Below the pieces are notes generated by a model. It did no database searches, was not told the origin of the DNA, and was given only the letters and a program-made list of their open reading frames with translations. Made by a program: the position numbers and the translations under genes. Below are positions 1 to 8,327 of a DNA stretch of 64,000 bases, in pieces. Positions within the stretch are counted from its first letter, which is position 1. Each line of letters opens with the position of its first letter. Source of the DNA: Chitinispirillales bacterium ANBcel5. Its GTDB lineage: Bacteria; Fibrobacterota; Chitinivibrionia; Chitinivibrionales; Chitinispirillaceae. The stretch spans positions 1-64,000 of the forward strand of contig JARUKZ010000014.1 in the NCBI GenBank assembly GCA_029688955.1. The letters run 5' to 3'.

Positions 1-248
1 ACAAAAGTTTGTCCGGCGTTCCCTCAGGGTGTGAGATAGTGAGTCAAAAGTTTGGCCGGCAATACCTCAGGGTGTGGAATTGAGAGACAAAAGTTTGTCC
101 GGTGATCCCTCAGGGTGTGGGATAGTGAGACAAAAGTTTGGCTGGCGATACTTCAGGGTGTGGGATAGTGAGGCAAAAGTTTGGTTGGCGATCCCTCAGG
201 GTGTGGGATAGTGAGTCAAAAGTATGGCTGGCGATATCTCAGGGTGTG
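1..248. repeat. 43-bp tandem repeat (minisatellite), about 5.8 copies, cut by the window edge
   Basis: Units begin at 1, 44, 87, 130, 173 and 216, exactly 43 bp apart, with a conserved start (CAAAAGT) and a conserved CCTCAGGGTGTG core. Several copies contain CCCTCAGGG, a short odd-centred palindrome. Units differ by a few substitutions and never by length. The last unit breaks off at about 248. Since 43 is not a multiple of three and every frame is soon interrupted, this is non-coding. The array may extend leftwards beyond the window. Confidence 0.93.
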
Positions 249-438
249 ATTAATTTACCAGCCTGTAAAAAAAACTTGAGTATAGTTGCCAACCTATATA
301 TATTACACAAAAGTAAGCATCTACCCTGTGATAAAAAAATATAAAACACTGAAAGCTAATTATTTAAGCACTATAAAACTTTTCATTCATCATTAAAGCA
401 TGTGGCATAATAACCCCAAAAAACGGAGGACTGTAGTG
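249..438. other. Intergenic stretch after the minisatellite
   Basis: AT-rich sequence between the tandem array and the first gene. Apart from a ribosome binding site (GGAGGA, 425-430) for the next gene, I see no convincing promoter, hairpin or gene here. Confidence 0.5.
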
Positions 439-1683
439 ATGAAACTATTTAACAGTAAGTATGTGGCAGTGTTTGCTGTTTGCTCTGTGCTGAGTACCCC
501 TTTTGCACTGTTTTCTTATGTAGTGATCGATGATCTGGAAGATGGGACCAATGTAAATAAGCTGGGGCACGAGTGGTATTTCTCTTGTGATGCCTACATT
601 GGCGGAACATCAACGGTTACCAATGCGGGTACAGATGGAGACGAGTTGGTTTTTGAGGGCTCCTATACTCCAGGATACAACTCAAAATATTCCGCAAAAC
701 TAAGCTACCACATGGGTGAGCCAATTGAAGATACGGATGGTTACTTCGACCTGCTCCCCCGGGTAGTAATGGGGACCAAACTTGCTCCTGACGGGTACAC
801 CTTTTGTATGTCTTATGCACGTTCTTTTTCCTTTTGGGCCAAAGCTGAGGAACCTATTCAGGTACGTTTCAGACTGGAAACTGCCAATGTAACCGATGGG
901 GCATACTATGGATACGATCTGTCGGTCGGCGATGATTGGGAGTATTATACCCTGCATATTACAGGTGGAACCGAGGGCTCCGGTGAACTTGCACAACCAG
1001 AAGAATGGGGAGGTTATGTACATTACGATCTTTCACAGACTACGAGGATCTCCTGGGAAATCATGGGATATGCTAACGAAACCGGCACCTTATGGATCGA
1101 TAACCTTGCTATAGATGATGGTGTCCGATTACGAGGACCTGAACTGGTTTCACCTGTTGAAGACACCTTAGATTCTGGTATTCCGGTGGCATTTACCTGG
1201 AGACCGGAAAGAAATTGTGACTTCTACGAGCTGGAACTGTCTCGTTCAAGTGATTTTGATTCTTTGGTTGTCTATGAAGAAGAAATACTGGATACAACGT
1301 TTACTGTGTCGGGGCTTGATGGAGGAAATACCTATTTCTGGAGAGTACGAGAGAGGCTTTTAGATCATTCAGGGCCCTGGTCTGAGGGAGAGTTTGTTAT
1401 TGCTAATCCTACCTCTGTAACACACAATCATATGAAGAATAGTTCAATGTCTCTGAGTATAAATGCCGGTAATCTACTCACCTACCATTTGCCGCGCAGA
1501 GGGGATATTTCTGTAGATCTTTATACACTTAACGGCCGCAGGCTAAATGTATACCGATCAAAGGGACAAGGCCCCGGGATACATAAGGTACAATTACCTC
1601 AGTCGCTTGCAAGTGGTTCATACACAGCTGTACTGCGTGCCGGTGAAACTACTGTGAAAGCGCCAATTGTTATCACCGATTAA
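439..1683 (+). CDS. Secreted carbohydrate-binding protein with FN3 domain and T9SS-like C-terminal sorting domain
   Basis: The 414-aa product has a signal peptide at about residues 1-24. A CBM11/CIA30-like beta-sandwich follows (about 25-230), opening with the typical VIDDLEDG motif and containing ETGTLWIDNLAI. Next is a fibronectin type III-like domain (about 235-322, with TYFWRVRE). A C-terminal domain (about 335-414) has the pattern of type IX-like sorting domains: LYTLNGRR, then ASGSYTAVLRAG. I chose the ATG at 439 because GGAGGA lies 8 nt upstream; an in-frame ATG at 400 lacks such a site and would bury the signal peptide. No catalytic residues are recognised, so a role in polysaccharide binding at the cell surface is inferred. 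Confidence 0.82.
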   Translation: MKLFNSKYVAVFAVCSVLSTPFALFSYVVIDDLEDGTNVNKLGHEWYFSCDAYIGGTSTVTNAGTDGDELVFEGSYTPGYNSKYSAKLSYHMGEPIEDTDGYFDLLPRVVMGTKLAPDGYTFCMSYARSFSFWAKAEEPIQVRFRLETANVTDGAYYGYDLSVGDDWEYYTLHITGGTEGSGELAQPEEWGGYVHYDLSQTTRISWEIMGYANETGTLWIDNLAIDDGVRLRGPELVSPVEDTLDSGIPVAFTWRPERNCDFYELELSRSSDFDSLVVYEEEILDTTFTVSGLDGGNTYFWRVRERLLDHSGPWSEGEFVIANPTSVTHNHMKNSSMSLSINAGNLLTYHLPRRGDISVDLYTLNGRRLNVYRSKGQGPGIHKVQLPQSLASGSYTAVLRAGETTVKAPIVITD

Positions 1684-1696
1684 GAAACAGTACAAA

Positions 1697-1724
1697 ATGT
1701 TGGCACCGGGGATGGTGCCAACAT
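1697..1724. terminator. Hairpin between convergent genes
   Basis: A perfect 11-bp stem (1697-1707 with 1714-1724) closes a 6-nt loop. It lies between the stop of the secreted protein gene and the stop of argJ. A T-rich tail follows on the minus strand, so it probably terminates argJ and may work in both directions. Confidence 0.75.
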
Positions 1725-1725
1725 C

Positions 1726-2949
1726 TTAGGTATGGTACTCTGCATTTATCTTCACGTAATCGTAGCTAAAATCACAGGTGTGCGCTACCGCGCCACACTC
1801 TCCGATACCAAGATCGATGTCAATTGGTACCACCTTTTCCTTTAGTAACTGATGCACCTTTTTGTAATCAAACTTCGCTGGTTGCAAATCTTCAAATACT
1901 TCAATACCGCAGAGCTTTATGGACATTTTGACTTTCGAAAACTCTGCACCCGAGTACCCTACCGCACAGGCAATTCTTCCCCAGTTGGGATCATTTCCAA
2001 ACAGAGCACACTTGGTGAGATTTGAGTTGGCCACAGCTTTAGCAGCCTTTTGGGCATCCTGAGCGCTTTTTGCCCCGGTGACGTTAATCTCAACCCGCTT
2101 TGTAGCCCCCTCTCCGTCTGCGGCGATTTGTTTGCACAGATCGTTGCAGACCAAAAAGAGCCCCTCCTCGAAAGCTGCAATGTTGCTTTGTGTAATGGTG
2201 GTCCCCGATACCCCGTTAGCCAGCACAAGAACCATATCATTGGTCGAAGTGTCTCCATCAACGGTCAGATTGTTAAAGGTCTGGTCTACCACCTTTTTTA
2301 TGGTATCGTTTAGAAGACTGCTGTCGATCTTTGCATCAGTGCATATAAAGGCGAGCATGGTAGCCATATTGGGGTGAATCATTCCGGAGCCCTTTGTGGT
2401 GCCACCAATATGAAAAGAGCCTCTTTGGGTAGAAACTTTTGCGGCCGCCTCTTTTTTCACCAGATCGGTAGTCATAATGGCTTTGGCAAATTGAAGGCCG
2501 GCATCAGGAGAGAGGGTGCTGACCACTTTGGGTATAGCTGAAGAGATCTTTTCCATAGGCAGAAGCTCTCCGATAACTCCGGTAGAGGCAACCAAAACAG
2601 AATGGTGATCAATTCCAAGTGCCGAAGCGGTAAGGGTGGCCAGGCTTTCATTGTCTTTTGCCCCCTTTCCACCGGTGCAGGCATTTGCGCATCCGCTGTT
2701 ACACACCACTGCATGTATTGCATCTGATGGCAAAAGGGTATGACACCAATCCACACTCGATGCGCGTATGGCATTCTGGGTGAAGGTTCCGGCAGCAGCG
2801 CATGGGTATTCACTATAAATTACTCCCAGATCTGATTTGCCGCTCACTTTGATGCCCGCTTTAACCGCTGCTGCTTTAAAGCCCCTTGCAGCACATACGC
2901 CGCCTTGTATTATTTCTGAATACTTACCAGAGTTCAATTGTTTGGACAT
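1726..2949 (-). CDS. argJ: Bifunctional glutamate N-acetyltransferase / amino-acid acetyltransferase ArgJ
   Basis: The 407-aa protein has the full length of ArgJ, which moves the acetyl group from N-acetylornithine to glutamate in the arginine pathway and often also makes N-acetylglutamate from acetyl-CoA. The family signature KGSGMIHPNMATMLAF is present. Autocleavage would occur between Ala196 and Thr197, leaving Thr197 as the nucleophile of the beta chain. The N-terminal CNSGCANACTG segment is also typical. The gene stands alone with no other arg gene nearby. Whether it is mono- or bifunctional cannot be judged from sequence alone. Confidence 0.96.
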   Translation of the reverse strand: MSKQLNSGKYSEIIQGGVCAARGFKAAAVKAGIKVSGKSDLGVIYSEYPCAAAGTFTQNAIRASSVDWCHTLLPSDAIHAVVCNSGCANACTGGKGAKDNESLATLTASALGIDHHSVLVASTGVIGELLPMEKISSAIPKVVSTLSPDAGLQFAKAIMTTDLVKKEAAAKVSTQRGSFHIGGTTKGSGMIHPNMATMLAFICTDAKIDSSLLNDTIKKVVDQTFNNLTVDGDTSTNDMVLVLANGVSGTTITQSNIAAFEEGLFLVCNDLCKQIAADGEGATKRVEINVTGAKSAQDAQKAAKAVANSNLTKCALFGNDPNWGRIACAVGYSGAEFSKVKMSIKLCGIEVFEDLQPAKFDYKKVHQLLKEKVVPIDIDLGIGECGAVAHTCDFSYDYVKINAEYHT

Positions 2950-3064
2950 TCCTTTTTCTGACTCCTCGTTTTGTGCATACTGAACAGCCTGCGTTTGTGG
3001 CTTTTTAATCTTTTACTTGCTAAAAAAAGTATCCGACCTTATAATTAGGTTATACAAAACAGTC

Positions 3065-3146
3065 ATAAATATGTTATTGCCATCACTGAGGTCAAGAAAA
3101 CGCTTAAATTAATCATTGACAAGGCTTTTGGTTATAACATATTTAT
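3065..3146 (+). promoter_or_regulatory. 13-bp inverted repeat abutting a ribosome binding site
   Basis: The arms at 3065-3077 and 3134-3146 are perfect reverse complements separated by 56 nt. The right arm ends just before the AGGAA ribosome binding site (about 3149-3153) of the gene starting at 3161. In RNA this would place a stem directly upstream of the site; in DNA it could be an operator. The function is inferred. Confidence 0.6.
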
Positions 3147-3160
3147 ATAGGAATATGAAT

Positions 3161-3988
3161 ATGAAAAAATTAAAAAAGCAGCTTATTGTGCAGGCCTGTA
3201 TCGGTGCACTGTTCTTCTCTCTAACGCATGGCTACACTGAGGAAGCGGATGGCATGGAGCAGGAAGTAATTAATGAAGAGGACAGTGCCGTAATATGGGA
3301 ACCCTTCGCTTTTGATGATTACACTTACATATCGGGCAATCTGCTGGCATCCAGTGCTTTTCTCTGGGAACGAAAAGACAGGCCCAAAGGGGTCTTAAAT
3401 CGTCCGGCGGATTCACGAGCTGTATTTCAGCTTCATGACAATGTCACCATAACCGGAGCTAATGCTGAGGCATTTGGGGTAGGAGATACTGTTGATCTGA
3501 TCGCTCAAATTAAGAGCATGCGCTATGATGGCAAGCGCTACTGGCTCAAAAAAAGTCAGGGGCGAGCTGTAGTAGAGCGTGCTGATGGCAGGGAATTTAG
3601 AGCTAAGGTAATTAGACTGTGGGGTCAGGTTAAAGGCAATGAGTGGGTTATGCCGGCCAGACAGTTTGACTCCATCGAATATGAAACTCTTATTGATGCG
3701 CCGGTGAGCATCGATGCTGCTGTTCTTAGCAGGGTCCAGGAAACCAGATTTCCCCATATGAACCAAATGTTTCTTATAGATAAGGGACAAAGTGACGGAG
3801 TCGTTAAGGGTGATATATTTGCTGTCTACGACAACGCCGATGATCAACTGAATGAAATACTGCTTTTGGGCTTAGTTACCAGAGTCTATGATAATTACTC
3901 TACGTTGGTAATCCAGAAACTGTTTGAAAAACAGCTTTCTGAGGGGGACAGGGCTGTTCTTAAAAAGAGAATCGATGAGCAATGGTAA
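3161..3988 (+). CDS. Exported protein of unknown function (FlgT/LysM-protein-like C-terminal domain)
   Basis: The 275-aa product begins with a basic segment and a hydrophobic signal sequence, so it is probably periplasmic or surface exposed. The C-terminal third (MFLIDKGQSDGVVKGDIF, then VTRVYDNYSTLVI) resembles small beta domains at the C-terminus of some LysM-containing and FlgT-like envelope proteins; I see no LysM motif. The ATG at 3161 is preferred because AGGAA lies 7 nt upstream; an in-frame start at 3116 would precede the signal sequence. A small membrane protein gene follows after 12 bp and is probably co-transcribed. No function is assigned. Confidence 0.7.
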   Translation: MKKLKKQLIVQACIGALFFSLTHGYTEEADGMEQEVINEEDSAVIWEPFAFDDYTYISGNLLASSAFLWERKDRPKGVLNRPADSRAVFQLHDNVTITGANAEAFGVGDTVDLIAQIKSMRYDGKRYWLKKSQGRAVVERADGREFRAKVIRLWGQVKGNEWVMPARQFDSIEYETLIDAPVSIDAAVLSRVQETRFPHMNQMFLIDKGQSDGVVKGDIFAVYDNADDQLNEILLLGLVTRVYDNYSTLVIQKLFEKQLSEGDRAVLKKRIDEQW

Positions 3989-4000
3989 AGGATATTTTCT

Positions 4001-4216
4001 GTGACACGTTTTCTTTCGAATTTCGGGTGGCGTTTATTTGTTAGCAAGAGCAAAAGAAGTGTCCGGGGAAGTATCATTTTCCTTCTGGTTAATTTCCTTC
4101 TTCTTGCAGGCATACTTTTTACCATGGGAATGGTTTTGATCCTTCTGGGGATTGAAAATGTTTCCTTACCGTTTACTCATAGTGTTTTAAATACCCTGTC
4201 CAGACTTATTTTGTAA
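4001..4216 (+). CDS. Small single-pass membrane protein
   Basis: This 71-aa protein uses a GTG start with AAAGGA 8 nt upstream and begins 12 bp after the previous stop. A basic N-terminus (SKSKRSVRG) precedes a hydrophobic stretch at about residues 24-50, which suggests one membrane-spanning helix. I do not recognise a family. The spacing and ribosome binding site support a real gene co-transcribed with the exported protein upstream. Confidence 0.55.
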   Translation: MTRFLSNFGWRLFVSKSKRSVRGSIIFLLVNFLLLAGILFTMGMVLILLGIENVSLPFTHSVLNTLSRLIL

Positions 4217-4292
4217 TTCTTGATGGTGATTTCTACTTCGGCTATCCCGTAATCTGATAACTTTTGGATTAAAAAGGAATCGCAAAAGGTCT

Positions 4293-5543
4293 ATGTCGGG
4301 TACTTTTTTTTATTTTTCTTCACTGTTTCTGCTCTGCCTTTTTTTTGCCGCCGGCTTCCTTTTTTTTAGAAGTAAAGGTAAAAGGGTTCATGCAGCCCTT
4401 CTCGTTTCAGATTCGGAGTACAAAAATCTGGAAGCGGTGTTTCACACAATTACCGATTATGTCTCGATTATCAGCCCCGATTTAAAGCTTATAAAGGTTA
4501 ATGAGAGTTACAGAGCAGCTGCGGGTGGTAATTTTGAAGATTTTACCGGTCATAGCTGCTGGTCAAAACTGTGGGCTCAAAGTGGCAAATGTGAATGGTG
4601 TCCGGTTGAGCGGGTGAGGAGAACAGGAAAAGCGCTGGTTAACTCTCATGTTACCCTTAAGAGAAAAGAAGAGTTACGAACCTATAGCCTTAGTGTTTAC
4701 CCAATCCGTGATAAATCCGGCTCTGTTGTTAATGTTATTGAGTACGTGAGGGATATTACTGAAGAAAATTCGATGATAGAGCAGCTTATTCGCTCCGAGA
4801 AGCTGGCAAGTATAGGTATAATGACCGCCGGAATCGCTCATGAGATGAATAATCCCTTGTCTGGTATAAGCGGAACAGCCATGAATATGCTTCAAATGCC
4901 CCAAAAGTATGGTCTTAATGATAAGGGTGTCAGTCGCATAAGTATAATCCTTGAAAATTCTGACAGAGCCACAGGCATTATGAAAGACCTTCTGAGGCTT
5001 TCAAGAAAACATGATAGTGAAAAGGTCTATGTTTCCATAAATGAGCTTATAGACAGGACTATGAACGCGATTCATTTTCCTGGTGCCGCAGAGGTGGAAA
5101 AAAGTTATAACTTTGACCCCCAACTGCCCCTGATTAGTTGTGATCCGGGCAAGATTGAACAGGTAATAATAAATATCATGACCAATGCAGTGCAATCGAT
5201 AAAGGAAGAAAAAGAGAGGGTAAATGCACTGGGGCGGGCTTATAATGGCTTTATCTCCATATCTACCAAAAAGCAGGATGAGGTCGTTTTGATCTCAATT
5301 GCTGATAATGGTAAGGGTATTCCCAGGGAGATAAAAAACAAGGTTTATGATCCCTTTTTCACTACCCGGGCCCCCGGGCAGGGTACCGGGCTTGGGCTTA
5401 GTATCTGTTATCGTATTGTAGAGGAGCATGGGGGGAAATTATTTTTTGACAGTTTTGATGGAATGACCACGTTCTATGTGGCCCTGCCATGTAATGCCGA
5501 TGGATTTGTTGAAACAAGTGTACTGGAACTTTTAAATGTATAA
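4293..5543 (+). CDS. PAS-domain sensor histidine kinase
   Basis: The 416-aa protein has an N-terminal membrane helix (about 5-26) and a PAS domain (about 45-157). A HisKA domain follows with phospho-acceptor His183 in IAHEMNNP, then a HATPase domain with N box (NIMTNAVQSI), G1 (DNGKGIP) and G2 (GQGTGLGLSI). The PAS domain carries Cys89, Cys100 and Cys103, the last in CEWCP; this spacing is seen in some PAS kinases and could bind metal or sense redox state. The gene overlaps the following receiver gene by 8 bp, so the two are probably translationally coupled partners. The stimulus is unknown. Confidence 0.93.
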   Translation: MSGTFFYFSSLFLLCLFFAAGFLFFRSKGKRVHAALLVSDSEYKNLEAVFHTITDYVSIISPDLKLIKVNESYRAAAGGNFEDFTGHSCWSKLWAQSGKCEWCPVERVRRTGKALVNSHVTLKRKEELRTYSLSVYPIRDKSGSVVNVIEYVRDITEENSMIEQLIRSEKLASIGIMTAGIAHEMNNPLSGISGTAMNMLQMPQKYGLNDKGVSRISIILENSDRATGIMKDLLRLSRKHDSEKVYVSINELIDRTMNAIHFPGAAEVEKSYNFDPQLPLISCDPGKIEQVIINIMTNAVQSIKEEKERVNALGRAYNGFISISTKKQDEVVLISIADNGKGIPREIKNKVYDPFFTTRAPGQGTGLGLSICYRIVEEHGGKLFFDSFDGMTTFYVALPCNADGFVETSVLELLNV

Positions 5544-6432
5544 ATTACTGGTTGTAGATGATGAACTATCCATAAGAACCATGCTTGTGGATTATCTGGA
5601 ATCCCGCTACGATATTAAAGCTGCAGAAAATGGAACTGAAGCTCTCAGTCTCTTGCAAGAAGAGCAGTTTGATCTTGTTATCTCAGATATTAATTTACCT
5701 GGAATAAGTGGACCACTTCTTCTTAAGGAGATTAGAAAACGGTACCCTGATATTAAAACTGCTCTAATTACCGCCTATAATGTAGATGATTATATAAAGA
5801 TTGCATGGGAGTGTTCAGTCAGCAATATTATTCCCAAAACCGTACCCTTTAATTTTTCTGAATTGGAATCGATTATACGGAGTCTCCTAAGCGGGGAAAT
5901 TTTCGGCATTTGCCGGTACCTGCAATCGGATGCTGCGGTTTTTAAGACATTTTGTATCACCTCCTCTGCAAGCGCCCGTGAGGTAAGAGAGGAGATTACA
6001 GGGCTATTCAAGGAAAAGTTTGGTACTGCCGGTGATATGCTTCTTCTTTTGGATGAGGTTGTTACCAATGCTATTTATCATGCTCCGGTTCTTGAAGATG
6101 GAACAGAAAAGTATACCGAGTTTTCTGAGGTCCAGTTAGAATCTTGTGAGTACATACATATAGATTGCGCCTATGATTTTGAGAAGTATGGTGTATCGGT
6201 GGTGGATAATCAGGGTCGATTAACAAAAGAAACCGTACTGAAAAAAATCGAACGTCAGATAAGTGGTGCTGGGGTGTTGGATGATTCGGGGCGGGGAATA
6301 CATATGAGCCGCCTTTTCTCCGACAGGATGATTATAAACATTGCTACAAATAAAAAGACAGAAGTGATTCTCATGAATTATTTTTCTAAGAAATATCGCG
6401 GGTATAAACCGCTGTATATAAATGAACTTTAA
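5536..6432 (+). CDS. Response regulator with C-terminal GHKL (RsbW-like) ATPase domain
   Basis: Residues 1-120 form a receiver domain with phospho-acceptor Asp51 (SDINLPG), acidic pair D8/D9 and a switch lysine in IPKT. After a linker, residues about 150-290 form an anti-sigma/RsbW-type ATPase domain with N box DEVVTNAIYH, VVDNQG and a GRGIHMSRLFSD G2-like segment. It has no DNA-binding domain, so output is probably through protein binding or phosphorylation, as in partner-switching systems. It overlaps the kinase gene by 8 bp. No STAS antagonist or sigma factor is present in the window, so the target is unknown. Confidence 0.9.
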   Translation: MYKLLVVDDELSIRTMLVDYLESRYDIKAAENGTEALSLLQEEQFDLVISDINLPGISGPLLLKEIRKRYPDIKTALITAYNVDDYIKIAWECSVSNIIPKTVPFNFSELESIIRSLLSGEIFGICRYLQSDAAVFKTFCITSSASAREVREEITGLFKEKFGTAGDMLLLLDEVVTNAIYHAPVLEDGTEKYTEFSEVQLESCEYIHIDCAYDFEKYGVSVVDNQGRLTKETVLKKIERQISGAGVLDDSGRGIHMSRLFSDRMIINIATNKKTEVILMNYFSKKYRGYKPLYINEL

Positions 6433-6593
6433 TGAAGAAACTGTTCTACTGATACGCTGATCAAAAAAGTCACACCGCACTGTTGAGTGCGAAAAACTTC
6501 AAAACCAGTAATCTGATCACTTCAACACCAGAAAAAAGATAGTAGATCACCAGAATTAGTGACCTTCGGAAGATATAAGGGGGGTGAGAGAGA

Positions 6594-7379
6594 ATGATCA
6601 ACAGGTGCAGAGGAAGAAAAATAAAGCTTCAGGGCTTTAATAATTTAACTAAGTCATTGAGTTTTAATATTTATGATATATGCCACGCTAAATCTAAATC
6701 AAGTCAGATTGATTATCTTGAATATATAGATGAGGAGTATAATTCAGAGAAGCTGCGCAGTATTCTCGAAGAGGTTACAAATATCATTCAGGCAAAAATT
6801 GTCAACATATCCACTCAGGATTATGACCCCAGAGGGGCAAGCGTTACGATTCTTATAAACGAGGGTCATCATCCCCGTGAAGAAGGCGATGTCGTTGCGC
6901 ATTTGGATAAGAGTCACATTGCGGCTCATACCTATCCTGAAAACAATACTGAAAACGGAATCGCTACGTTCAGAGTTGATATTGATGTATCTACCTGCGG
7001 TATGATATCGCCCCTTAAAGCTTTGGATTTTCTCATAGATAGCTTTGATTCTGATATAGTATTGATGGATTACAGAGTGCGCGGTTTTACAAGAGATGTG
7101 AGAGGTAAAAAGATCTATATAGATCATGATATCACTTCGATTCAGGACTATATCTCTGATGAAATATTGGATAACTATACAGCTTATGACATAAATGTTG
7201 TTTCGGATAATATCTTTCATACCAAGATGAAGCTTAAAAATCTTAAGCTTGAGAGTTACTTGTTTGGCTCTGAATACGATAAATTCTCAAAAACTGAAAA
7301 GAAGAGAGTTAAGGCGCTCCTGAAAAAGGAGATGCAGGAAATATTTGAATGCAGGAATATCTTTGGCCAGGAGGTTTAG
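6594..7379 (+). CDS. speD: S-adenosylmethionine decarboxylase proenzyme
   Basis: The 261-aa product matches the E. coli-type SpeD along its whole length ([20 protein letters not shown] near the N-terminus, then [12 protein letters not shown] and YRVRGFTRD). The proenzyme cleaves itself before Ser107 in [13 protein letters not shown], generating the pyruvoyl cofactor. It makes decarboxylated SAM, the aminopropyl donor for the two SpeE proteins encoded downstream. A G-rich ribosome binding site (AAGGGGGG) precedes the ATG. This is the first gene of the polyamine operon, and speE begins at the base after its stop codon. Confidence 0.97.
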   Translation: MINRCRGRKIKLQGFNNLTKSLSFNIYDICHAKSKSSQIDYLEYIDEEYNSEKLRSILEEVTNIIQAKIVNISTQDYDPRGASVTILINEGHHPREEGDVVAHLDKSHIAAHTYPENNTENGIATFRVDIDVSTCGMISPLKALDFLIDSFDSDIVLMDYRVRGFTRDVRGKKIYIDHDITSIQDYISDEILDNYTAYDINVVSDNIFHTKMKLKNLKLESYLFGSEYDKFSKTEKKRVKALLKKEMQEIFECRNIFGQEV

Positions 7380-8300
7380 TTGTCTGTTAAAAAAGATCGG
7401 GTGTTCAAAGAGGCTCTGAATCCACACTTTGGATATTACTATACCGTTAAAGAGACTCTTAAAAAGACTAAAACAAAGTACCAGAATATTGAATTGATCG
7501 ACACTGAAGAGTTTGGAAGAGTTTTGTTGCTCGATAATATCACTCAGGTGGTTGAAAGTAATGAGTTTATGTACCATGAGCCAATGGTGCATCCGGCCAT
7601 GTGTTCTCATCCCGACCCACAAAGTGTGCTTGTAATAGGTGGTGGGGATGGTGGGATTCTCCGTGAAGTGTTAAAGTATCCGACCGTAAAAAGAGTAGAG
7701 CACGCAGAGTTGGATGAAGGGGTGATAAATTTTTCAAAAGAGTATTTAACGAGTGTCCATGCAGGCTCTTTTGATGATCCCAGGGTGAATATAAATGTTA
7801 CAGATGGACGCAAGTATGCTGATGAACATCCGGGTGAATTCGATGTAGTAATAATGGATATGACTGACCCGTTTGGGCCATCAAAGATGCTTTATACCAA
7901 TGATTTTTTCAGAATAATCAAACGTTCCTTTAAAGACCGGGCAGGAATGTTTGTGATGCACTCTGAGTCGCCAATATCACGACCGGTAGCTTTTGGATGT
8001 ATAACAAAAACTCTTGGGTCCACGTTTGCTCACGTAAATCCACTATACACTTATATTCAAATGTATGCGGTGCTGTGGTCAATAAGTCTCTCTTCAGATG
8101 AGGTTGATATCGCTTCTATAAAGGCTTCAACCATAGAAAGCAGATTGAAACAATATGGTATAGAGAATTTAAAGCTCTATAACGGGGCCACCCATGGCTC
8201 TATGCTCGTGACTTATCCATATATTGAGGAAATATTGAAACAGCCTGCCCGTATTATTACCGATGCGGAACCAGATTTTCCGGATAACTTCATCTTGTAG
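7380..8300 (+). CDS. speE: Spermidine synthase (polyamine aminopropyltransferase), first copy
   Basis: The 306-aa enzyme would transfer an aminopropyl group from decarboxylated SAM to putrescine. The family motifs are YHEPMVHPA, the nucleotide loop VIGGGDGGILREVLKY, the acidic HAELDE segment and the catalytic DMTDPFGP loop. The usual Q-T/G-x-SP segment reads HSESP here, a mild variation. Translation starts at TTG 7380, directly after the speD stop, with AGGAGG 5 nt upstream. Together with speD and the decarboxylase it completes a putrescine-to-spermidine route. Confidence 0.95.
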   Translation: MSVKKDRVFKEALNPHFGYYYTVKETLKKTKTKYQNIELIDTEEFGRVLLLDNITQVVESNEFMYHEPMVHPAMCSHPDPQSVLVIGGGDGGILREVLKYPTVKRVEHAELDEGVINFSKEYLTSVHAGSFDDPRVNINVTDGRKYADEHPGEFDVVIMDMTDPFGPSKMLYTNDFFRIIKRSFKDRAGMFVMHSESPISRPVAFGCITKTLGSTFAHVNPLYTYIQMYAVLWSISLSSDEVDIASIKASTIESRLKQYGIENLKLYNGATHGSMLVTYPYIEEILKQPARIITDAEPDFPDNFIL

Positions 8301-8327
8301 CTTAGGAAAGCGAGATCGTTCTGTTCT

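Noticed and set aside
1-248. CRISPR array
   Set aside because: The units are contiguous with no unique spacers between them and no cas gene is nearby.
138-344. 68-codon open frame running through the 43-bp repeats
   Set aside because: The repeat unit is not a multiple of three, there is no ribosome binding site, and the encoded sequence changes frame between units, so it is a by-product of the minisatellite.
1698-1714. Sigma-54 site starting at TGGCACC
   Set aside because: It has TGGCAC but no TTGC at the right distance, and it is the arm of a terminator hairpin.
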